Positions 49,795-62,960 of a DNA stretch of 64,000 nucleotides are shown here, in pieces. The notes under the pieces were generated by a model. The model worked only from the letters and a program-made list of their open reading frames with translations, had not been told where the DNA came from and did no database searches. Each line of letters begins with the position of its first letter. The stretch's first letter is position 1. The DNA is from Steromphala cineraria (taxonomy: Eukaryota; Mollusca; Gastropoda; Trochida; Trochidae). The translations under genes were made by a program, and so were the position numbers. The stretch spans positions 11,600,726 through 11,664,725 of the forward strand of contig OU744731.1 in assembly GCA_916613615.1 (NCBI GenBank). Reading direction: 5' to 3'.

Positions 49795-52405
49795 TAAAAA
49801 TACAATTTCAATAACATAGGCATACGTCGGGTCAGTTGTAAACGTCAAAGTACGGTCGTGATATTGCAACAAATAGTTGCGTGTATGTTATTCGTGGAGG
49901 AATAGTCATTCATATGAATATCAACAACGAAAGGAAATTACAAAACCCATTGTTTGTTTACAGTTATAAACATTAACATGCTATTAACCAATCATGCCGT
50001 TTTGTAAAGAATAAAATTATGCAGTTAAAGGTTAGCTACCCAACTGACAGTATTGACAGCAACAATCATTATCTATAATTATTCAATTGATAATGTCAGG
50101 ATTGGTTTTAGTCTAAATTGTTATGATCATCCACGCTTTTGTTAGTAACTTTTATGAACTTTATTACATAAAAATAGTTAATATTCATTGTTATTCTCTT
50201 CAAGGAAAGGTGATTTAATCCAAGTTCATGAGATAAGGCCATAGTTCCAAAGAATCGAGAAGTGGAGTAAAGAAGTCAGGGTATCGAAAGTATGAACTTG
50301 AAATAACATTGTACTACAGTCACCAACATGTCACCTAATCGCGCTTTTGGAATACATCGAACCATATTGGCATCAACATGGTGCCTGAGGTTAACAACAC
50401 TGCAACATTAAAGTGAGTTGTTTTTTAGCCCCGCTTGGGCAGTGTTGCAGCCATTGGCGGCCATCACACTGCAACAAGCTTGTAGACTTCTGAAACCGCG
50501 ATATCAGAAACAGGAACTGAACACACTTTGAAAACTTCTAAGGCAGGGCATAACTCAATTAACTAATCCAAGCCTTGCTGCTGTTTAACACAATTCGTGG
50601 ATTTGTATGTTGCGCCCTCACCGGCAGATTTCATAGATATCTTAATGCTTTCACTACAAAAGGATGCACTGTAGAGCTGTATATAAAATGTGGGAAACGG
50701 TAATACGATAACGGTGAAAAAAGAAATACAATCTAGATAACCAGTTTGGTGGATATTAAGATCCATAAATTGATCGATAAAAATAAAAAGAAACAAGGCT
50801 AAGATAAGATAGTGATAACAGTAGGACAATTGAAATCTTTTCGGGGCAAACTGGTAAAGAAATAGGAAATTTAGATTTTAGACTTTGAAGCATTTGTTTG
50901 ATTATCATAATATTTTTATCAAACAAAAAATTAGTAATTATTTACAGCATATGTAGTTCGTCTTGGGTGTCAATGATAACGGACGATCCTATCGAGATAC
51001 TTTTTGTGAAAACAAAAGTCAAGAGTGCTTCCTTTATACATGATTATTTCATAATCATTTCACACTTATTTTCATATATGCTAGTGTGGGTAATATTTTA
51101 ATTGTTCTAGATTTAACAATTTGACAAAAAAATGCGTGCTGCATCCTCTTGAATGTTGCCTCTACACAAATCTCCCGGACTGTAATTGGCGTTTTAATAC
51201 GAAGCAGTCCCTTGTTACTTTATATTCACACTTGTCCATACTTTTATCTATTCATTTTATTATTTCCCTAATGCATGTATATATAAGAGTTTATACAACG
51301 GTAGAACTTTAAGATGATCTCATATCATTTTTTAAGATTGTATAATCGGTTTCATGTGCATGTTTGCAAACTGAATATAAGTATGTACATTCTTAATACA
51401 TAACCAGAATCAACATTTCTTTGTTGTTGTCATATTCTTGAACATCACATCAAGGTTTGAAGTCACGTATGGGAATATATCATGAATAGCAAAATTATCA
51501 TTCTGTGACGAAGAGGAAAAAGGAGATTTTTGCTCAATCGCAAACATGCTATATACCAAAATGCATGATATCTCAGCAAAAGCCCCAATGAATACATATA
51601 CTGACATACTCAAGGTCAATTTACTGATGCTGACTCCGAGGCTTTGAGAAGCGAAACACTAATGATATGAGATGACCGTTCCAAATACTGTTGTCTTCAC
51701 CTAAGAATGACCCCTGTTTGGTTGTTTTGTCCCCCACAGTGTCCATATGGTCAGTATCAGTGTCCACTATAACCTTGTGGACTCTAGAATATGGACTCTC
51801 TGGATTAAAGGGTTCGCGGACAGTGACCCTAAATGTGTAAACACAAAGCCAAGGGGACCTACTTAAGCTTAATCCTTATGTTGTAAATATATTCACTGGG
51901 TGGACATAGTTAATAGTATTGATCTTGAAGGAACTTAATGTAAACACCGTTATGATAACATTTTGTTTATATTTTAGATCAAAGGGAAGTGTTAACCAAC
52001 AAACTTGTATCAATATCTGCATTTGATATTTTGAAGATACCAAGATCTTAGATAGGTTAACAACTTTGTTTGATATGGAAATGTATAATCAATGTAATGT
52101 TTCACATATTGTGTATCATAAAAGCTTAAAATCTATTTCTACCTTTATTCAGCAAGTAGTCATCAGTTTTGAAAATAAAGACCGCTTCGCTTGTCTGATT
52201 ATATTTGATACCGTTTCTTAATAACACTTTTACCAAGATTATTCAAGAATGCAATGTAATTGCAATTGTGTGGAAATAGTATGGTAACAAACCAATTAAG
52301 ATCATTGAGATCAGTGTGAAGTAATTTCAAGACTATTTCTCTAGTCATCTGGTCTAGTCATATAAATTAGCTACAAACAAAACAAAAACAGTTCTCTAAA
52401 TACCA
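49795..52405. other. Convergent intergenic region, SLC22 and peroxidase 3' ends
   Basis: Contains the SLC22 3' UTR with an AATAAA signal at 50010-50015, about 215 bases past its stop. The remainder is AT-rich spacer with no coding exon recognised. Confidence 0.55.
50010..50015 (+). promoter_or_regulatory. Poly(A) signal of SLC22 gene
   Basis: Canonical AATAAA, the first I find downstream of the SLC22 stop at 49792-49794. Confidence 0.5.
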
Positions 52406-52411
52406 TTTATT
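52406..52411 (-). promoter_or_regulatory. Poly(A) signal of peroxidase gene
   Basis: AATAAA on the minus strand, about 100 bases past the peroxidase stop codon at 52510-52512. Confidence 0.5.
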
Positions 52412-52509
52412 CTCATTGATGTTGCTTAATTTCAAATTTATACAAAAGTCAAAAAATAATTTCCTTTCAAGTATCTTTTTCCAAACATTAAGTTCGAGAA
52501 AATACTTCT

Positions 52510-55500
52510 TTAGTTGTGATCTCTCCACTGAGAATAATCCACATTTGCAATACCGTGACAGGGCAGCTTGGGGTTCCTGGAGGGGTAAGAGAAAGAAATG
52601 TCTGAATAGCAAATGGTAATATGGAAGATGCATTTCACTATAAAGATATATAAATACTCCGATTGATATGTTAAACAAGGTCATGAATTTCTGACTATAA
52701 ATTAAAATGCAAATAAGTAAATAAAATTAATGAATCTATAACAGTAAAAAAATATATAAATTAAATGAGAATCAATATATATAGGTTCTTTTCTAATCGA
52801 AAAGATGTATCGTTTGATGAAAGTAATTCAATTTTGTTTTTCGAAATATGGCGTGAATGCATTAAATATGCATTTTCCATTTAGAAGATGTGATGTTGTG
52901 CTTTGAAAAAAGAGAAACTTCCATGTAACTCAAACGATCACTTTGAAATTTGAAATTAAAAAGCTCCTACATTTTCTGTTAATCAAGGATCGTACTTCAA
53001 CACAACTACTTACAAGAAGCTAGGCTGCAGATAACTGTTCCTCTGGATATAGTTGGTTGTGGTTGCATCGCACATGATTCTAGATAGGGTCACCTTCTTC
53101 AGTTCCTTAAGTTGTCCTGTAGTAAACAGAGAACATAGAACATGCCTATATTACTTACATGACGTAAAGTTGTCCCATTGTCAGTAGACATAAGGACATT
53201 ATTAAATGATAAAAATTGTTTTGTTATATAATTAGTGGACATGAAACATGATCAAATGATTAAAACGGCTTAAGGAGAACACGGTTGAATGTTTTTAATG
53301 TCTTTAAGTAGCCTGTAGTAGACATATCACATAAAACATGACAACATGATGAAAATGATATTGGTACATTGGTAAACTAAATTAGAAAATATTGTTCGCA
53401 TATTTTGCATATTCTATTGATGTGGACCAAAATGGTAGCTTAAACAGACAAGAACTGTGACCGTGTTTACATTGTCTAAAACTTAACATTTCGATCCGTA
53501 TATGATACATATATGTATTGCGTTTTAAATCTGATTAAACATAAATGGAAACGTTTTAATTAATGTTACTGTATTGATAGATGTTATTGTCCTGGTGAAG
53601 ACTTTTTCTTTCATACTTTCATCATTATCGGTGTCATCATATAAGAAATATTAACAATTCCTTGCATTCGTCAAGTAAACATACATGATGAAGCAATGAA
53701 GACGTTACCATGCTAGGAGATCTATCGGAGTGTACAAATAAGTACATTAGCATGAAAGCTTGATGAAAAACTATTAGTAATGAGAAATAAAATTGCATCC
53801 CTAGCTTTGTCTTCTGATACCAAGTATATCAACACTCATTAATAAAAGTTCTCTTCTGAAACCCGTATCCAACTCTTTTCAAGTCATGTTTATATATTTA
53901 AAATATTTTAACAATTTGACTAGCTTCTCAACAATTCTATGACTTACCGTACGTGAATCCTGCGTGTTGGTCAGATGTTTCGTACCAGAATCGATCCCCG
54001 TACTTGATCCTCTTGAACTGCTCAGCCAGGATACAAGCAAAGGTTGGACCCACCATACCTCCTGCCACTGGGTTCTCCGAGATTCCTCCGGGGAACAGAT
54101 CGATGTCGTCTACGTGTCTGTGGAAAGACAACTATTTGTATAAAACATCTATAACTCGTGCCCACATGCACATAGCTTCTTCGTTAGGGGTCATGACTCA
54201 ATGGGACATTGACACCCCTTGCACTACGGATCTTTATGAATTACGAAGACAATAAAGAGTATCCGTATCAAAATTGATATATTTTGATATTTTAAAAAAA
54301 CGGTCACACATTTCCATCGACGTACATACATCTAAATATCCTTCAATTAGTATATCCGACAACTGCTTCATATATTTGCGAACTTTATATCAAATATCTT
54401 CCCTTAACGAAAAACATTAACTATGATAGACAAACTTGTAAGTATTTCTTAAACTTTTTATTATTCACTGCGCTTCTATTAACAACACTCTCTATAACAT
54501 CACAGTTGCTAAAGTTACCTGTAAGCCTGAGACAGGATCTTTGCTCTAGATGGGAAGTTCCTGCTGAGGTGTTCGTAGCTCTCAATACGAGGGAGACCAC
54601 AGGCAGCCCTGAAGTCGTTGTAGGGTGGGAGTCCATGGTCACGACCTCTCTGCATGTTGAGTGAAGTCAGATCCAGACTCTTGTTGGTCTCATCTTCAAA
54701 CAGGTGGTCCAGGATGTCACCGACGAAGAAGTGATCAGGGGTCTGGGCAGGGATTTCTGTCAGTCCGTTCATGATGACGTTCATACCATTACCACTATTC
54801 TCAAGGATGAACCTTGGTCGGTTGAACATGTTCCTGAGCTGTTCCTGTCTGTTGCTGATTGGGAAACGTCTTGGGATGAGGGAGTGTCCAAATCTCATGG
54901 CAGCAGTTGCAAAGGAGTTCATGATGTTGGGGTTCATCTGGGTATCGTAGGACCAGGAGCCGGAACTATATGGGTTGTAGTCGGGGCCAGAGACGTAGAG
55001 ACCATACTGTTCCATGAAGGTTCTACCCAGGAGGACTGGCAGCCATTCGTAGAAGGTGATATGCTGGAGGATGGCTCCAACGATCTTCCTCGCTTCCCTG
55101 TAGGTCCTCTCGTCATCCCAGTGAGGGTTGATCTTGTTGAGGGTGCGGCACAGCACGTTGTGGTAGCGGTTGAACATGGTGTGGGTGGCCGTCAAAGCTG
55201 GCTGTTCGTTCACACGCTCGTCTCCTGTTAACTCACAGAGCTTCCAGTGATAATGTGTAATGATATCGACCTCACGAGATGATAAGTGATTTTTGTAAAG
55301 GAACTTAAGTTCAATGTCCTTTATGTTACAGTGTCTATTCGTTACATCTTTACTCCTTTGGGATATTATCAAAATTAAGTCGGCTTAAATGGAGTCCATT
55401 CCCTGAGCACAACATGACGTACAGGGCGTATCATTATGTTTCATCATTTCAACTAGATGACGTCAGTTGATACCCAGCACCTTGTATGATATGATATGTA

Positions 55501-58500
55501 ATACAAGCTACATATTGACTTGCAGAACCTCGGTTGGAACAAAATGTGAGCAGATATAACCATAACATCCTCATCGGGTTCCAATCTAAATAAATTTAGA
55601 TCAACAGGTTTTATATTTGGTCATACAGTATGACCAAATATTAAACCTGTTGATCTAAATTTATTTAGATTGATCGGGTTCAAACCGTGGGAAGATTTGA
55701 CGTTTTAAACAACTTTAAAAACAAAAGTTTTAAGATAGGACTTGCATATGATTCGAGAAATCTGACTTGAACTAACAGAAGAAGTGGACAGATTTGATAC
55801 CAAGAAGTCCAATGTTATCCTGTGTCATTGTCGCGAGATCATCCACATTGAACAGTGTAACTTGACTTCACTAACCTGCGCTGAAGCAGTAATCACCGGG
55901 AACCTCTTTCGTACAGGTAGCGTTCACGTCTTCTGACAGAAGGTCGTTAGGTGCGAATTTCAGTAGACCTGTAATATAAACAATTCAAAGTGCTTCACCA
56001 GTGATGAGGAAAGAGAAGGAAGAGTTAGGCAAGCATCTTATTAATATCAACAACATAAAAGTATAGATTTCGGAACATTCAATAAAGCTCTAATTGTAGT
56101 GCAGAATTGGATAGGTTACATCAAAGTCACAACCACTGATATCTCTAAGAGTTCTGAGGGATCTAACAATCGCCGTATTTCCTACAAACAAGATTTCAAC
56201 TTCAACTTATAAATTTAGAAAATATTGCTTTAGCATTTTCCCTGTGTCTATCAGGGTCCATGTCTGTTAAGGTACCTGTGCACAAGATGCTTGTACTTCT
56301 TAAATGTAAGCAGATTTTTAATGATTTAATGTCGCGATTAAAAAACTGAGGGATTTGCAGACGATTGCTTGATATTTAATACCTAATAGAAGCATGTCGT
56401 ACCAGACAGTCATTAAAGTTTATTACAATTCAGTTTTACATGTAGATATCTTATGCAGTTTGCCGCTATCGCTAAAAGAGCATCATCCGATTGCTTTGCT
56501 ATATAAAGCGAAACGAGGATTTTGTCATGCTGGCTATCAGGGTATAAGTTTTAGCATAACGCGGAGATATATATGTTGATATAGCAGGCTGCTCAAGCAT
56601 CTTCACCTCTTTAACTCGTGAATTTCATCTGAATGTCTCTTCGATATACATGTAAGGGTCTCTTACCTCTGGAGTACGTTCTCAGTTTTGCAGCATCCTC
56701 GAAGCTGTTTCCGTAAACTTGGGAACCGTCGATAAAAGCAGTAATCATGTTCATCTGTTCTCTGTATGCTGTGAGTAGAATATACGATAAGTAGAAAAAT
56801 ATCAATAAATTCAAATTAGGAAAATAAATATACGTAATCGTTCACGAGTTTTCGAGACATGCAAGCGAGTAACATCTTCCTACGCAGAGCCTAAAAGGCC
56901 AGTTTCCAAACTGTCATTTTATGCCTTGCTGCATAGCCTTGAGTTTTCTGTGCTTGTATGTTCGAAATGTGCTGCTACTCAATTTAAATCAATGTTTTTC
57001 AAAGTAGCACTTGGTGTCCTAACGAGTCTTTGCAAAGCCGTGGCTTCTCAGGGTTTGGATAATGTTCATAGGGTTTTTGTTGACACAATTGATGGGCAGC
57101 ACATCCTGGGGATATTTTAAGTGCGCTTCATTTAAATTATGACAGATAGGTACGGTAAGTGTTGTTTAGAATAAATCGTATGTATTCTATATATTTATTG
57201 CGTTTTCAGATTATCATATAAACAACTTAATTTCACAGTTTTGGTTTATTAGGTATGTACATGCCAATTTAGCCAGATGATTGGAACTAAACTTAATAAT
57301 AATGTAAGATTAAAAGATATGGTACTCAACTCTTATTCATGCTATATCAACTCTATGAAACATACTCTGTATCACTTTAAGACGGAAACAAAACACATTA
57401 CCTCCTCCACAGTGAAGACGTTTAGGCTCGGCCTGTGAACGAGCGAAGTTCATGCAGCTTCTGTGGAAGTGTCTGTCTCCAGGGGGAATGTGGATGGGGA
57501 AACACGATTTCCTGTAAAAGCAAGGGTTATACTGAACATGTACAAATGACGCATAGTGTTTAACGTGTATTAGACGTTCACATCAAACTGATATCCATAC
57601 TGTGAATAATTTCATCACATATCTATCAATGATATGGGGTGGGTTTTTTCCATATGTCATTGAGGCAAAGACACAACGTACAATGCCCAGTCATATCAGA
57701 AACATCACATTCTTAAAATTGATATTTGTTTGGCTGGAGAAGGAAGGTTTGATAACAAGGTTACAAAATGGTATCTTTCATATCATACAACATATTCCTG
57801 GAGCTGATATGAGGGTCTTGGGCTAATATGAGGTATGACATGAAAATTGACATCTAATAACCTCTAAGTTAAGGACAAATGAAACATAGTGCATTGTTTA
57901 TTCGCCTCCAATGTTTTATTCTTTTATTAATGTCTAGTAAGAACCGTGATGTAGACATCACCATGGACTACTTTGATTAAAACTTTTTTTCGTTTGAGAA
58001 ACTTGTATCATTGTAATAATCGGCAATTTCTACCAAGGTATCAAACCGGTGTCCGATAGAATCCGATCTTCATTATTTTGGAAATGAACGAGTTGATAAG
58101 ATATAAAATCAAATTTTCACCATGCGTCGTTCCACCATTCATTATTTAAACAAATGCTTTTTACATGATAGTTGCTTATTTATTTCATAGTTGATGTACT
58201 AGGCTACTCTTTATAAACCATGTTTTATTTGATACTCCTATTTGTGTGTTAAAGCTAGAAATGTTCATGGACATAGTGCATGTTCTTCTGAGCTCTACTA
58301 GATTTTGATGTGAACTATTATCACGAGACTTTGCCTTCTTCGAAATAAGTGACCAAAATCTTTTCAAAAGGATTGATATATTTAAAAAACAGCGCATTCC
58401 ATCTATGCCACGTACCCCTTGAAGACTTCAGGACTGTGCGGGTAGTCGTTGGTCAGATGGACATTGACGCAGCAGTCCAAATCTTCTCCGGCCTCGTCTG

Positions 58501-60846
58501 AAACCCAAATAGAATGTCATGGCACGCTTCCAAGCAGTGGTATAAACCATTGAAAGAACTTAGTCTCATTATTTCAACCAATATCTTTTGAAAATAAGTG
58601 GAACATACTAAACGTTTGTAAACCAAATAACAATAATATAACATGATCCTACATTTACGCTATTAATGGTCTTTGGTTATTCAGAGTAAAATGCTAAGCC
58701 TTTTACTGGTAACTTATTTGAACCCAATAAATTTGATCATCACTGTAGATATATTTATCCAATCAGTCAGTGCAACCCTTTACTTTACACCGCATTTACC
58801 AGTTTAAAAAATTATTTGTTGATGTACAAATATTTTACTTAAACAAATCACTCTGGGGATAACAAATAACTCCATTAGTTTTTAGGTCTTGCGGAAAGAT
58901 ATCGAGCAGAGTATAGTGAATGTGTGAACTTTTGCCGCCGCCCTCGGTACTGGTTAGACGAGGTTACGTCAGCAACATGCGACAAACACGAGTGCATACA
59001 GACCGTGGCGGAGGGGATAGCACGATATAGAGACAAATTTGTGTAATATTCTATTCCTCGGAGCATGATCGATTTTAATCAGACTACGTTATCATCTTGT
59101 ACCTTTAGCTACAGGTGTTCCGGTCATGTCGTGGTCAGTGTACTGTCCCCACTGCATAAACATGGCTGCCACATCCGGGAGCTTCTTGTCTTCATCGTCA
59201 TCAACAAGCAACATGTTACGACTCACGAATCGTGGAGACGGGAGCAGAGAGTATTGACCTGATCCGTCCTTGACCCTGCTGTACATCCGGGGAAGGTTGA
59301 CCCCTGAAATATGATAGGAACCACCGGTTAAAATGGAAATTTGCATATACTTTGCGTGAGGTTACAATTTCCGAATTTGACTTAAACTTGAAATTCCTTT
59401 AAATTATCATACGAATGAACAACTATTTGCTTTCCCCTTTGAGACAAACGATTATGAGAAAGTCGCAGAATTGAAATCAGAATCTTATAAAAGTGAATAT
59501 TTATTCTTTTAGAGGCATTATAGAAGTTGGAATGACGAAAATGAAGAAAAAATGTAGATAGCAACTTCTTTATTCGTCTTTATAACCTTCTTATAATGAA
59601 TTAAAAAGTTGTCATCCATATATTTCTCTTCATTATTTGCACAGATGGTACACATAAACAAAGTAAACATATTTTCGAGAAGTCGACACATACCATCAGC
59701 ATATAGTGGTTCGAGCATCCTGGCTGAAGGTTGCATTGAAGAACCCCACAGAGGGTTGTCCAGGTTGTTGCAGTGGCCATCGTAATGTCTGTACTTAGCA
59801 GCTCGGTTACAGTGGATTGGTTTCTCAAAGCAGTTGACCTTCTTCACTGTACCGTGCCGTTTGTGTCCTGCGCGGTGACGGAAGTCATTCTTGAAATCTG
59901 TGTGGAAAGGACTTGGACCAAATGAAGGCTTTGGCAATGAATCGAATTGGACCGCTCTGAAACAAAATGTGCAGGTGTCAGATGAATAGATATGTAAGGA
60001 TAGGCATTACATGAAGACATATTAAACTGGATACACTAAGAATGAACTGTCCAAAGGCGCAGCAAGGATGGTCTCAGACGAATTTGTACTCGAGTCATTA
60101 ACCATAGAGGCGGGGGCAAGATTTGATTTTAAATCGGCCATTGTGAAAAGGTCAAAACAAGGTCTTTACACACGACAGCCATTACACTTTACTTACATCA
60201 GGAACGACGATGAGGGGTTTTATCTGAGATTTGCATTTCAGAGCTATGGTAGAACTAAAATGGCAATCTACCAGTGAAATTCATTTCACATTTTCAGTGC
60301 CTTGAAATGGTGTAATACTCACTGCCTCTTGAAGATCCTGTGGTTAGGGTTGAATCCGTTGCTAGTGAAAGGAGACCCAGCGAAGATGTTGTCCAGACTG
60401 CCCAGCCTGGAGGAACCGATGTTACCCAAACCCAATCTTGTGGACCTCATGGCCGCCAACTCCGTCATTCTGTCATGTCCGATGATATTGCCTGAAAGGA
60501 GAGAAGCTCCATTCGTTAAGGTTATTTCATTTCTTCAAAGGATCTTTCATTTAATAAAACATTATCTTAAATTTTTTTTTAAATATTATATATATATATA
60601 TATTATATATATGTATTATTATAATATATTATATTAATTATAAATGTCTAAGGTTAAGTGTTAAGTTTTGAAATATATTAAAAGTTTGTATTCATTTGAG
60701 TCATATACTGTCTGAAATGTTTGTAAAAACTTACCAAACTCATCATCCGGAGTGATGATGTAATCAAAAAGTTCGTCAGATGCCAATACTGAACAGACGC
60801 ACAGACAAACGGATGCAAAGAACCACGTGACCGGGGCGATTCCCAT
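52510..60846 (-). CDS. Secreted animal heme peroxidase, 12 exons
   Basis: Extracellular peroxidase of the animal (cyclooxygenase-peroxidase) superfamily; it uses hydrogen peroxide to oxidise halides or aromatic groups such as tyrosine. Coding exons in gene order: 60846-60735, 60491-60323, 59956-59694, 59303-59103, 58497-58416, 57511-57402, 56759-56667, 55968-55876, 55224-54519, 54117-53948, 53116-53014, 52576-52510. The frame holds across all GT-AG junctions: 2169 nt, 722 residues plus stop. Residues 1-23 are a signal peptide. A dibasic KR at 92-93 (HRIFKRQ) looks like a propeptide cleavage site. By analogy with myeloperoxidase: Gln235, Asp238 and distal His239 in QWGQYTDHD; calcium loop T319-F321-D323-S325; catalytic Arg378 and heme-ester Glu381 in GDERVNE; proximal His488 in RFGHS; Asn564 in LNMQRGRDHG. 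All are present, so it should be active. N-glycosylation sequons include NAT and NKS. There are no Ig, LRR or VWC domains, so it is not a peroxidasin; it is closer to chorion- or thyroid-type peroxidases. An acceptor sits 2 bases before the ATG, implying a 5' UTR exon. Confidence 0.95.
55582..55672. mobile_element. 91 bp near-perfect palindromic MITE
   Basis: Two 45 bp arms (55582-55626 and 55628-55672) are reverse complements with one mismatch around a single A. The ends are CAATCTAAATAAATTTAGAT and its complement. The direct repeat ATCGGGTTC lies immediately on both sides (55573-55581 and 55673-55681), an exact 9 bp target duplication. Located in a peroxidase intron between exons 8 and 9. 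A second copy is at 8353-8438. Confidence 0.9.
56873..56956. mobile_element. Single arm of the 248 bp foldback family
   Basis: CATCTTCCTACGCAGAGCC to TTGAGTTTTCTGTGCTTG matches the left arm of the foldback at 47577-47824. The partner arm is absent. In the peroxidase intron between exons 6 and 7. Confidence 0.7.
60577..60645. repeat. TA-rich microsatellite (peroxidase intron 1)
   Basis: Imperfect run of TA dinucleotides and ATTATA variants between exons 1 and 2 of the peroxidase gene. Confidence 0.85.
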
Positions 60847-60848
60847 GG

Positions 60849-62871
60849 CTGAAAAATATATTAGATAAAATCATTTCAGTGAAGAAAGACCATATAATGA
60901 AATACATCTCTATTAAACTTATTGTCAAATAATCTGACATTATTTCAATTATAAAATATTGTTTGGTTAAAACTTATACATTTAATCATTAAATGGTTAT
61001 CGAAAGGAAAGATAATTAAATTCGCCTCGGGTTACATCGTAACACCACATGCAATTTCCTAGACTAAATTTCAGTCTCTGAAATGAAAATACATATTAAA
61101 TGCAGCTTTCTACTATTAAAATTGAAAGGAGCCCACTGAAGCTGTTCTTGCTTCAATAATATATACTTGTGTGGGCCTTTAAAGATATTTTGTTTCAGGG
61201 GCTGTTAGCAGACTAGCAATTTACCAATGGATAATCTTCGGCTCTTGCCAATTGTTACACTCTATCAGTCATTATTTGTTTCCATTTGTCAGAAATATAT
61301 CTTTATTTATATATAATAATATATAAAAAACACATAGAAAAATACTCTTCGCTATCACAGGGTTTCAGTTTGTATGATCAACCCCTGCCTACATTATTCC
61401 CTTGTCGATGGAGTGAACAAATTGCCAAAGGAATAATATAAAACAAGAAATTCTTTTCTGGTAGATTGTTAGAGTGTTATTTTGTATGTGTAAGATTTTG
61501 CGTTAGTGTGGATGGAGTGTTGTTGTTGATTACTATTTTCGTGACAAACTTAGTTGCAATACATTTATTTCATATATGAAACGACTATTTATCAAATGCC
61601 AATGTTTAGATTCTTGGTGTGTTGTTTGCACATGTGTTTACATATTGTTTGTACATACTATATTGGAATAGAAAATACTTTTCACAATTCATAATTCATA
61701 ATTCACAAAACTCGATTTTGTCCAAAAATCATTCAACACGGATCTGCATCTATCAAACTTCAATCCATTTTTAAGAAAGTAAGTAAATACAACATAAGTA
61801 ATAAAAGTATGAAGTAAGGATCGAGAAGTGTCTATGTAGATACATGTTTAGCTGCAGCATGTGCAACTGGGGCAACAAATAGACTGTCAATAGTCTCTGA
61901 ATGACTTTATTCATCTATCACTCGTTCTTTGAAAGATAAGAACGTTGTTTCACTACACCATTGAAACCCTTATTTATTTATGATTTATCTATGATATATA
62001 TTTCATTAGTTGCATTACTGCACTATACACTATGTACAATACACAAAAAATACTTGGGTCAATCAAATAAAGCCACTGATTGATTAATACAACATTGTAT
62101 ACATACTGGGCAAAATAAGATCGGGATATTGTAATTTCTATAATTAGCATTCAGTGCATGAAAAGTAATATTGAAATGTGTTATAGACCCCCTATTACTT
62201 TTGTCTCGTTAATGAGGATTACAATGTGTGCAAAAAAAAAAGCACTTTTTAAATTTAAGGATAACTTTGTGATCCTTTTGATTCGTTTCTAAACATAATA
62301 CATGTATAAATATATCATATTTTTATAAGTATACAAACATGTTTCAAAGTGCTTTTAAAGCGATCAAAACTTGATTGAGAAAAAAACCTTTGCTTTTTGA
62401 GTGCTATATATAGAAAGAATGAATCCACAATTGAGTCATGTCGTGTTATCGTTCGGTAGAGTAAGTTCAGAATCGGATGAAAATATATGATGTAACGGTC
62501 TCTCCCGTTCCGATTTCGAGCATGCAACGTTGCCTTATGTCAATCTGACATAGGCTACTGTAAACATCTGCATATGGTATTAGTCCATTTACGACTCGTA
62601 CATCGGAAAAGTGTATGTGCTATGCAAATTGCTCACAAAGAAGCTCAAAATGGTAACCTTTGAATAACCTTCTACATGGAAATTCACTAAACACCTGATC
62701 AGTGATTTCCCAGCCGTAATCCATCAAATCTTGCTGTTATTTTGCAGGGCACTTCTCTCAATAGCACCGCATACAATGCTTGACACTGGTTCTTCAGAGG
62801 TTATGTCAAGGTCAAAATAGTATATACTACAGTCTCTATACACCACTATCAATATCAAATTATATTCTTAC
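60849..62871. other. Likely 5' UTR intron of the peroxidase gene
   Basis: On the minus strand TTTTTCAG ends at 60849, two bases before the peroxidase ATG, and CACCAG/GTAAG at 62872 is a good donor. The sequence between is AT-rich with no coding exon. Short near-repeats (ATTCATAATTCATAATTCAC near 61686) are the only structure seen. Confidence 0.4.
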
Positions 62872-62960
62872 CTGGTGTTGGTCCAGTCCCTACCTCACCT
62901 ATTCCCACCTGAAGACACCTGGTAATACTGACCCGCGCTCATCAGGTCAGGTAGATATAC
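62872..62960 (-). promoter_or_regulatory. Candidate 5' non-coding exon and promoter of the peroxidase
   Basis: A locally GC-rich patch which, on the minus strand, ends in ACCAG followed by GTAAGA, a strong 5' splice site. A GGTATATCT motif at about 62950-62960 could serve as a TATA-like element. It is the best candidate for the first exon that the acceptor next to the ATG requires. Transcript start is not defined. Confidence 0.35.

Noticed and set aside
53008..53020. An apparent stop (TTG TAA) at the end of peroxidase exon 11
   Set aside because: The TAA is part of a GTAAGT donor. Splicing to 52576 restores the typical C-terminus NPKLPCHGIANVDYSQWRD.
54704..55231. A 175-codon plus-strand open frame
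   Set aside because: It lies antisense to the large peroxidase exon (55224-54519), whose protein is unmistakable. The frame is a shadow of GC-rich coding sequence.
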